Positions 1 to 4,798 of a stretch of 7,802 nucleotides of DNA are shown here, one piece after another. The position numbers were made by a program, and so were the translations under genes. The notes beneath the pieces are model-generated. The model was not told the origin of the DNA. It made no database searches and saw nothing but the letters and a program-made list of their open reading frames with translations. Every line of letters begins with the position of its first letter. Within the stretch, counting starts at the first letter, position 1. The stretch is from Pseudomonadota bacterium. GTDB taxonomy: Bacteria > Pseudomonadota > Gammaproteobacteria > UBA11654. The stretch is from positions 1 through 7,802 of the forward strand of contig JAPOHS010000044.1 of NCBI GenBank assembly GCA_029979325.1, written 5' to 3'.

Positions 1-311
1 TTTAGCGCGTCAATTATGGACGAATCTATACATAGCGGAATATCAAAATGATCCTGAATAAGTTTAATGCTATCAGCAAGAATTTTTGGCTCATCCGCCA
101 ATGGAACACCTGCATTCACATCTAACATTTGGGCTCCAGCCAGAACTTGTGCCTCTGCATCACTTAATACACGATCAAGATTTCCTGCTTTCATTTCCTC
201 AGTTAGAAGCTTTCTGCCTGTTGGATTGATTCTTTCTCCAATAACAGTGAAAGGACTGTTCGGACCGATGACGATCTCTTTTCGATCTGAGCTGATTTTT
301 GTATTTGCCAT
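1..311 (-). CDS. Methyltetrahydrofolate:corrinoid methyltransferase, N-terminal part (partial)
   Basis: Only the first 103 residues are present; the gene runs off the left edge. The start is ATG at 311-309 (protein begins MANTKISSDRKE), preceded by an AAGG ribosome binding site and lying 4 nt after the stop of the small upstream gene. The visible part matches the pterin-binding (DHPS-like) barrel of the MeTr/AcsE/MtgA family: VIGERINPTGR at residues 23-33, MLDVNAG at 62-68 and PLCIDSS at 92-98, which are the first strands that bind methyl-THF. In the family, the methyl group of 5-methyl-THF passes to the cobalt of a separate corrinoid protein in the cytosol. As last visible gene of the riboswitch-led operon it would supply the folate half-reaction of a split MetH. 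A B12-binding protein gene is expected just beyond the edge (inference). A catabolic role, loading THF from methylated amines, is the alternative. Confidence 0.85.
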   Translation of the reverse strand, partial: MANTKISSDRKEIVIGPNSPFTVIGERINPTGRKLLTEEMKAGNLDRVLSDAEAQVLAGAQMLDVNAGVPLADEPKILADSIKLIQDHFDIPLCIDSSIIDAL

Positions 312-315
312 ATAT

Positions 316-621
316 TTATTTACCTTTCTTTATGCCTTTAGATTTTACTGTTTTTTCTAGTAAATCATCTGAAAACATTGTCTCAAGTAATTCGATTTCT
401 TCATCAACAATGGATTGTGGATTGTCTGCTTCAATATTTTTTATGTCTCTCCTCCAATCCGCCATATAAGCATCACTTGAACCCTTGCCAGCCCTCATTG
501 CAGCTCTATCAATTGCTTTTTCAAATCTTGGACTCATTTGCCTTTTGAATTTTCCAGATTTTGTTTTAAAAATAATGTGTGAAGGAATGTCACGCCAAAA
601 TACAGTAATCAGTTTGCCCAT
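316..621 (-). CDS. Small 'Virulence_fact' domain protein (PF13769-like), function unknown
   Basis: A 101-residue soluble protein without signal peptide or membrane segment. It resembles the domain labelled 'virulence factor' (PF13769): ITVFWRDIPSHI at residues 5-16, then a basic stretch and FEKAIDRAAMRAG at about 33-45, DAYMADWRR at 50-58, and an acidic helix followed by a lysine-rich tail (KSKGIKKGK). Its ATG (621-619) directly follows the TAA of the DUF1638 gene with no gap, which suggests translational coupling. The methyl-THF methyltransferase starts 4 nt after its stop. The family name is misleading here: nothing in the context is about virulence, and placement between pieces of a split B12-dependent methyltransferase suggests an accessory role there (inference). 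The family match is from memory of the conserved pattern; the biochemical role is unknown. Confidence 0.8.
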   Translation of the reverse strand: MGKLITVFWRDIPSHIIFKTKSGKFKRQMSPRFEKAIDRAAMRAGKGSSDAYMADWRRDIKNIEADNPQSIVDEEIELLETMFSDDLLEKTVKSKGIKKGK

Positions 622-1215
622 TTATTTCATCGCCTTATTCAATTGATTTTCAAGGTTATTCAAACCAGTGAAGAGGGCAGAAAACTCAAGATTGAGATAA
701 TCAGCACATTCCCTAGCCTTTGATTCGAGAACATTGTCTTGTTTCTGTGCTAGATACACAACATTTTTATAATTCTTGAAATAGTTTTCTTTTAAACTTG
801 GATATTTTTGAATACCAAGACCATCGATCACAAGTCGATCGAAATTTTTAACCAAAAAATCTGTGAGATAGAATGTTCCGATTTCTTTTTCACTTAACTC
901 TTTGAAAACTGAGGATCCTGAGTAAAACTCATAACAATGCGCACCATCTAACCTATCAATATCATAATCTTTTAGTATTAAGTCAATTAATCCTCCAGTG
1001 CCGCAGTCTGCATATGCTAGAAATATTTTTGAGTAGTCATTGAGATTAGAATCAATGGCTTCTTTTATTTTATTTGGCAGTATTTTTGGCGTGTTATGCA
1101 GGTCTGCATTTAAGCATTGAAGTTTGACATTATCCCAATTATTTAATCGTATGATTTCTTTGACTTCATGCGCTATGGCACCACATCCAATGATCAGAAT
1201 TTCTTTATCTTTCAT
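622..1215 (-). CDS. DUF1638 domain protein (PF07796-like), probable partner of the split methionine synthase
   Basis: A 197-residue soluble protein with the DUF1638 pattern over nearly its whole length: IIGCGAIAHEV at 8-18, QCLNADLHNTP at 33-43, FLAYADCGTGG at 65-75, GAHCYEFYSG at 91-100, GTFYLTDFLVKNFD at 113-126, and NYFKNYKNVVYLAQ at 144-157. Cysteines 11, 34, 71 and 94 with His40 and His93 all sit inside these conserved blocks and could bind a metal or cofactor (inference). The ATG at 1215-1213 has an AGGG ribosome binding site 7 nt upstream (1226-1223). The stop abuts the next ATG. It lies 75 nt after the homocysteine methyltransferase in the same operon. No enzymatic activity is established to my knowledge. 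The recurring company of corrinoid and folate methyltransferases suggests a role in B12-dependent methyl transfer, such as assembly or cobalt delivery. Confidence 0.85.
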   Translation of the reverse strand: MKDKEILIIGCGAIAHEVKEIIRLNNWDNVKLQCLNADLHNTPKILPNKIKEAIDSNLNDYSKIFLAYADCGTGGLIDLILKDYDIDRLDGAHCYEFYSGSSVFKELSEKEIGTFYLTDFLVKNFDRLVIDGLGIQKYPSLKENYFKNYKNVVYLAQKQDNVLESKARECADYLNLEFSALFTGLNNLENQLNKAMK

Positions 1216-1290
1216 TACTTAGCCCTGAGTAAATGGCAAGATAAAAATCATAGCATATCGTTTCTCTTTCAATTAAAAATTGAGATCAAG

Positions 1291-2343
1291 TTAGCTTCTG
1301 CTCCTTCTTCTGCTTCTTCTTTTTCTTTCTGCTTTTTTCTCAGGAATACTGGGATCAAGGTAGTTTTTTATCATCTGAATGTTGCCATCAGTCATTTTAC
1401 CCAAACTATCAATGACATCATCTAACTCGAATTTAACCGTTTCTGTATGATTTTCTAGAGCATCGCTCATCGTTTTAACATGAAGATGGGTTGTCCCACA
1501 GCATCCCCCAATTATTTTTGCACCTAAACTTCTTGCATATATAGCATATTGCGCCATCATCTCAGGAGTTCCGTCATATACTATTTCAGTGCCTCTGAAT
1601 TGTGGCATCCCACAATTTCCTTTGGCGACAATAAACTGATTGTTTCCCAAAGTTGATTGACTGAAACACATAATTGATCCAATAAGTTCTGCAGCACCTA
1701 TCCCACAATTTGCACCATATCCAATAACAACATCGCAATATTTATCTGAGAGAATAGCCAATTCTCTTGGCTCAAGGCCCATCATGGATTTTCCATGTGT
1801 ATCAAAACTGTAACTACATATTGTGGGTAAACCAGTTTTCACTGCAGCATTAATAGCAGCATCCATTTCTTCACTTGAGGACATGGTTTCTATCCAAAGT
1901 AAATCGGACCCGCCTTCTTTCAATGCTATTGCTTGGTCTGTGAAGGCAAGAATTGCATCCTCAATTGAAAGAGACCCTATTGGATGAAGTATTTCTCCTG
2001 TGGGGCCAATTGAGCCAGCCACCAATACTTTCTTTTTAGATGAGTCTGCATTTCTTCTGGCTATTTGAGCGGCTTCGAAATTAATGTCTCTCACTTTATC
2101 TTCAGAGTTATGAAGAGCTAGCCTATATTTGTTTGCACCAAAGGAATTAGTGAGAATTATATCAGAGCCAGCTTCTATGAAATTTTTGTGATTATTTGAT
2201 ACCAAATCTGGTTTCTCTTGGTTCCATAATTCAGGTGGATAACCAGACTCAAGACCCATATCAAATAAATTGGTTCCTGTTGCACCATCTGCAAGAAGAT
2301 AACCTTTTTTATTTATTAGATTTACTATTTCTTCAGCTAACAT
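1291..2343 (-). CDS. Zinc-dependent homocysteine S-methyltransferase (Bmt/MetH N-terminal-domain type)
   Basis: Transfers a methyl group to homocysteine to give methionine. The methyl donor is either betaine (Bmt activity) or the methylcobalamin of a partner corrinoid protein (split MetH). From ATG 2343 it has 350 residues: LLADGATGTNLF at 16-27, ILTNSFGAN at 63-71, VAGSIGPTGE at 108-117, LLWIETMSS at 148-156, and the three zinc-ligand cysteines, C213 in GANCGIG and C281/C282 in GGCCGTT. The tail (about 335-350) is strongly basic (KKAERKRRSRRRSRS). An in-frame TTG at 2382 would give 363 residues but lies against the T-run of a terminator, so I prefer the ATG, although its ribosome binding site is weak. 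First gene after a SAM riboswitch, which argues for methionine synthesis. Neighbouring folate methyltransferase and DUF1638 genes favour the split-MetH reading over plain betaine-homocysteine methyltransferase. Confidence 0.88.
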   Translation of the reverse strand: MLAEEIVNLINKKGYLLADGATGTNLFDMGLESGYPPELWNQEKPDLVSNNHKNFIEAGSDIILTNSFGANKYRLALHNSEDKVRDINFEAAQIARRNADSSKKKVLVAGSIGPTGEILHPIGSLSIEDAILAFTDQAIALKEGGSDLLWIETMSSSEEMDAAINAAVKTGLPTICSYSFDTHGKSMMGLEPRELAILSDKYCDVVIGYGANCGIGAAELIGSIMCFSQSTLGNNQFIVAKGNCGMPQFRGTEIVYDGTPEMMAQYAIYARSLGAKIIGGCCGTTHLHVKTMSDALENHTETVKFELDDVIDSLGKMTDGNIQMIKNYLDPSIPEKKAERKRRSRRRSRS

Positions 2344-2380
2344 TGTTCTTTTTTCAAATAATTCTTGTATGTAAAAACCC

Positions 2381-2416
2381 AAAAAAAACCTGTTGGCTTA
2401 AAAAAGCTAACAGGTT
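2381..2416 (-). terminator. Rho-independent terminator in the leader of the homocysteine methyltransferase operon
   Basis: Plus-strand 2387-2398 (AACCTGTTGGCT) and 2405-2416 (AGCTAACAGGTT) form a 12-bp stem with one G-T mismatch (a G-U wobble on the plus-strand RNA, A-C on the minus) around a 6-nt loop. On the minus strand the stem is followed by eight T (2388-2381). It stands about 38 nt before the ATG at 2343 and after the SAM-II aptamer, the normal position for a riboswitch expression platform rather than an end-of-gene terminator, since no gene ends here. SAM binding is expected to favour this hairpin and switch the operon off. Confidence 0.82.
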
Positions 2417-2434
2417 AGTTAATTTTTATTAACT
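2417..2434 (-). other. AT-rich inverted repeat between aptamer and terminator
   Basis: AGTTAAT (2417-2423) and ATTAACT (2428-2434) are perfect 7-bp inverted repeats around four T. On the minus-strand RNA this small hairpin starts directly after the GGG that closes the aptamer and touches the 5' arm of the terminator stem. It could stack between the two or take part in an alternative fold. It is weak (mostly A-U), so its role is a guess. Confidence 0.4.
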
Positions 2435-2480
2435 CCCTTTTAGCGTTTTTATACACCTGCAAGTCGGTTTAAATCGGTGT
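2435..2480 (-). promoter_or_regulatory. SAM-II (SAM-alpha) riboswitch aptamer
   Basis: On the minus strand the order is P1 5' strand ACACC (2480-2476), loop GATTTAAACCGACTTGCA, P1 3' strand GGTGT (2457-2453), an A-rich linker, then GCTAAAAGGG (2444-2435). This reproduces the SAM-II layout: a short stem, a GATTT..CCG..TTGCA loop, and a downstream GCTAAA-GGG segment that folds back on the loop as an H-type pseudoknot. Possible pairs are CC with GG and TTGC with GC(T)AA. The aptamer is about 46 nt, as in the family. It precedes a terminator and a methionine-forming enzyme, the expected target of a SAM off-switch. SAM-V shares the same binding core and is the main alternative label. The consensus was recalled, not searched. 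Confidence 0.87.
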
Positions 2481-2493
2481 TATTGTTAATCGT

Positions 2494-2520
2494 ATCCTAA
2501 AAAAATTAATTTTCTATCAA
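2494..2520 (-). promoter_or_regulatory. Candidate promoter of the riboswitch/homocysteine methyltransferase operon
   Basis: On the minus strand TTGATA (2520-2515; five of six matches to TTGACA) is followed after 15 nt by TAGGAT (2499-2494; four of six to TATAAT). A start near 2487 would put the 5' end only a few bases before the aptamer, which is a sensible leader. The spacer is short and the -10 imperfect. A TATAAT on the same strand at 2576-2571 is an alternative that would give a longer leader. Confidence 0.4.
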
Positions 2521-2550
2521 AATTTTAGTCTCAACTTTAACTCTTTCTGG

Positions 2551-2578
2551 TGATTAGATAATTTGAAAGGATTATAAT
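2551..2578 (+). promoter_or_regulatory. Candidate promoter of the FAD oxidase gene
   Basis: A perfect TATAAT (2573-2578) lies 29 nt before the ATG at 2608. The -35 is poor: TGATTA at 2551-2556 with a 16-nt spacer is the best seen. The -10 sits in a palindromic TAATTATAATTA-like stretch that also reads TATAAT on the minus strand, so the divergent operon could share it. No Shine-Dalgarno sequence is visible before 2608. Confidence 0.4.
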
Positions 2579-2607
2579 TATTTTTTGAATATAAACCTCA
2601 TACTAAA

Positions 2608-3897
2608 ATGTCCTACGTTAAATCATATTATGCTGCCACAGCAAACCAAGATCTGAAATATGAGCAACTTAACTCAAATGTAAGAACTCAAGTGTGTGTG
2701 ATCGGCGGAGGTTTTACAGGACTCAATACAGCCATCAATCTCGCAAAGAAAGGTTACGATGTTGTTCTAATCGAATCCGAGAAGATTGGATGGGGAGCAA
2801 GCGGAAGGAATGGAGGACAACTCATCAGCGGGTTCTCTTTTAGCGACCATTTTGAGAAAAAAGGCACAAAAAATGATGTTCAAAATATTTGGCAGCTTGG
2901 TGCAATATCTGCTGATTTGGTAAGAGAAAGGGTTTCTGAATTTTCAATTGATTGTGACCTTAAGGAAGGGTTCATCGATGTCGCAACAAATAGAAAGCAC
3001 ATGGATGAATTGATCGATCGAGCAGGAGGATGGAAAGAGTCTGGATATCATCATGACTTGCAATTGGTTGATGAGACTGAAGTGAAGAAATACGTTAATA
3101 CTGATTCATATGTTGGCGGATTAATTGATTCAGGATCAGGGCATATTCACCCTCTTAATCTTTGTTTGGGAGAGGCAAAGGCAGCTTCAGAACTTGGAGT
3201 TATGATCTATGAGGATACCCATGCAGTTGAAATTTTCTCAGCAAGTCCAGCGAAAGTAGCCACAGGCAATGGGATTATCGAATCGGATTATATTGTCATT
3301 GCTGCTAATGCATACATTGGAGACTTGAATAAAAAACTGAGAAGAATGGTTATGCCCGCGGCGAGTTGTATCATCGCAACCGAGCCTTTAAGTAGTGAAT
3401 TAGCAGATAAAGTGATTCCATCCGACATGGCAGTTTGCGATCAAAATACAATTTTAGATTATTATCGCCTCTCGGCAGACAAGAGAATGTTGTTTGGTGG
3501 AAGGTTTAATTATTCAGGTAAAATCCCAAGTGACGATCGCATAAAGATTGAGATAAAGAAGAGGATGGTGTCTGTTTTCCCAGAGTTATCAGAAGTCAGA
3601 GTTGATTATGCATGGTCGGGGAATGTTGCAGTAAGCCTCAAGAAGATTCCTCAGTTAGGAAAAATAGCTAAGAATATTTTCTACTCTCAGGGTTACTCAG
3701 GACACGGCGTGGCTCCAACGCATATGGCAGCTAAAGTTATTGCTGATGCGATTGACGGAGACGACGAAGTCCTGAATACATTGTCATCTGTGAATCACAT
3801 TCAATTACCAGGCGGGAAATGGTTTTCCAGTCCAGCGACAGCCATTGGTATGATGTACTATCAGCTAAAGGATAAGATTGCGAATCTTTCTAGATAG
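2608..3897 (+). CDS. FAD-dependent amine oxidase/oxidoreductase of the DAO family (PuuB-like)
   Basis: A 429-residue flavoprotein whose length and pattern match the PuuB/gamma-glutamylputrescine oxidase branch of the DAO family. The dinucleotide-binding fold is N-terminal: VCVIGGGFTGLNTA at 29-42 with acidic E56 ending the second strand, then WGASGRNGGQL at 62-72, a flavin-contact motif of the branch. The C-terminal flavin region shows YAWSGNVA at 334-341 and GYSGHGVAPTH at 362-372. No signal peptide; cytosolic. Such enzymes oxidise secondary or primary amines with O2 or another acceptor. The substrate here is not determined: gamma-glutamylputrescine is the family default, but no other putrescine genes are visible, and an N-methylated amine would suit the neighbourhood (inference). 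It is divergent from the riboswitch operon and convergent with metF, overlapping its end by 8 bp. Codon use looks like the neighbours. Confidence 0.85.
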   Translation: MSYVKSYYAATANQDLKYEQLNSNVRTQVCVIGGGFTGLNTAINLAKKGYDVVLIESEKIGWGASGRNGGQLISGFSFSDHFEKKGTKNDVQNIWQLGAISADLVRERVSEFSIDCDLKEGFIDVATNRKHMDELIDRAGGWKESGYHHDLQLVDETEVKKYVNTDSYVGGLIDSGSGHIHPLNLCLGEAKAASELGVMIYEDTHAVEIFSASPAKVATGNGIIESDYIVIAANAYIGDLNKKLRRMVMPAASCIIATEPLSSELADKVIPSDMAVCDQNTILDYYRLSADKRMLFGGRFNYSGKIPSDDRIKIEIKKRMVSVFPELSEVRVDYAWSGNVAVSLKKIPQLGKIAKNIFYSQGYSGHGVAPTHMAAKVIADAIDGDDEVLNTLSSVNHIQLPGGKWFSSPATAIGMMYYQLKDKIANLSR

Positions 3898-4798
3898 ATA
3901 TTCCTGATCGCTTCACTGTTTCAGGTATTGCGGATAGATTTCTTGGCGCCATAAGGTGAGCCCCATGAACACCTTCAATTTCTTGGAATGACTCAATAAG
4001 TTCAGCACAAATATTTATCCCTTCCTGGATTTGATCGCCAGCACTCTCCATCCTTTTAACAATGGAGTCTGGCATAACTGTTCCAAATAACTTATCTCGC
4101 ATCCATTTTGCTGATTTATCGCTTCTTAGTGGGCCAATGCCGATGATGAAATAAAGCTTCTCAGATAGACCTGTTTCGACAATTCTTTGCATATACTTTT
4201 TTACCAGTTCCACGTCATAGCAAAACTGAGTTTGAATAAATCTTGCCCCAAAAGATGCTTTTTCATTCAAGGCCTTGGGTTCCCAGTTATCTTCAGGCTC
4301 ATGCAGAATTGCTGCACCTCCAGGAAAGAACATTGATTTTGTTTGTAGCTCCTTTCCTGACATTGTTTTTCCATCAGTATTCATCACATCCATGATTGAG
4401 AGTATGGTTTTAGAGTTGATATCAAAAACAGCTTTGGCGTCTTTTTGATCACCATTTTTTACAGGATCGCCAGCAAGGGTTAAGACATTATTAATGCCAA
4501 GAGCTGAAGCTCCCATTAGATCACTTTGTATTGCCAGTCTATTTCTATCTCTGCAAGTGATTTGAAGTATGGGATCAATACCTTGATTCCTGACAATTGC
4601 AGAGCCTGCAAGGCTGGACATATGTGCTGTCGCACCAGGGTTATCAGTAACATTTATTGCATGCACAGAACCTTTAAGGATTTTTATTTTCTCTTCCATT
4701 TCAGCCGATGATGCACTCACTGGAGCAGGTATTTCTGCAGTCACTGCAAAGCGACCTGACTCGAGAACATCTCTTAGTTGTTGATATTTTTCACTCAT
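3890..4798 (-). CDS. metF: Methylenetetrahydrofolate reductase (MetF family)
   Basis: Interconverts 5,10-methylene-THF and 5-methyl-THF using FAD in the cytosol. The 302-residue length is normal for the bacterial catalytic barrel. Visible landmarks: FAVTAEIPAP at 17-26, with E22 at the position of the catalytic glutamate; HAINVTDNPGA at 46-56; QITCRDRNR at 79-87 followed by QSDLMGASALGINNVLTLAGDP at about 91-112; and RFIQTQFCYD at 186-195, the folate/flavin strand with its glutamine. The CRDRNR-QSDLMGA and GDQKDAKAVFD pattern resembles the MetF type found with corrinoid methyltransferases and in C1 catabolism rather than enterobacterial MetF (from memory). Its ATG overlaps the transporter stop as ATGA (4798-4795), so the two are co-translated. 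It could supply methyl-THF for methionine or oxidise methyl-THF made by the DmdA-like enzyme; sequence alone does not decide the direction. Confidence 0.88.
   Translation of the reverse strand: MSEKYQQLRDVLESGRFAVTAEIPAPVSASSAEMEEKIKILKGSVHAINVTDNPGATAHMSSLAGSAIVRNQGIDPILQITCRDRNRLAIQSDLMGASALGINNVLTLAGDPVKNGDQKDAKAVFDINSKTILSIMDVMNTDGKTMSGKELQTKSMFFPGGAAILHEPEDNWEPKALNEKASFGARFIQTQFCYDVELVKKYMQRIVETGLSEKLYFIIGIGPLRSDKSAKWMRDKLFGTVMPDSIVKRMESAGDQIQEGINICAELIESFQEIEGVHGAHLMAPRNLSAIPETVKRSGISI

Noticed and set aside
67..360. Plus-strand ORF of 97 codons opposite the methyl-THF methyltransferase
   Set aside because: Antisense shadow of a clearly conserved gene; composition is not protein-like.
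1219..1251. Minus-strand 10-codon ORF (MIFILPFTQG) just before the DUF1638 gene, as a leader peptide
   Set aside because: Too short to distinguish from chance in AT-rich DNA, no clear ribosome binding site and no regulatory codon run.
1257..1290. Small inverted repeat (CAATT/AATTG) after the homocysteine methyltransferase as a terminator
   Set aside because: Only about 6 A-T-rich base pairs and no T-run on the minus strand; the operon most likely reads through to DUF1638.
2344..2382. Longer homocysteine methyltransferase start at TTG 2382
   Set aside because: It would place the initiation region in the T-run of the leader terminator with no ribosome binding site, and the added 13 residues have no family likeness; ATG 2343 is preferred.
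2196..2432. Plus-strand ORF of 78 codons across the homocysteine methyltransferase start
   Set aside because: Runs through the riboswitch terminator and antisense to a conserved gene; no family likeness.
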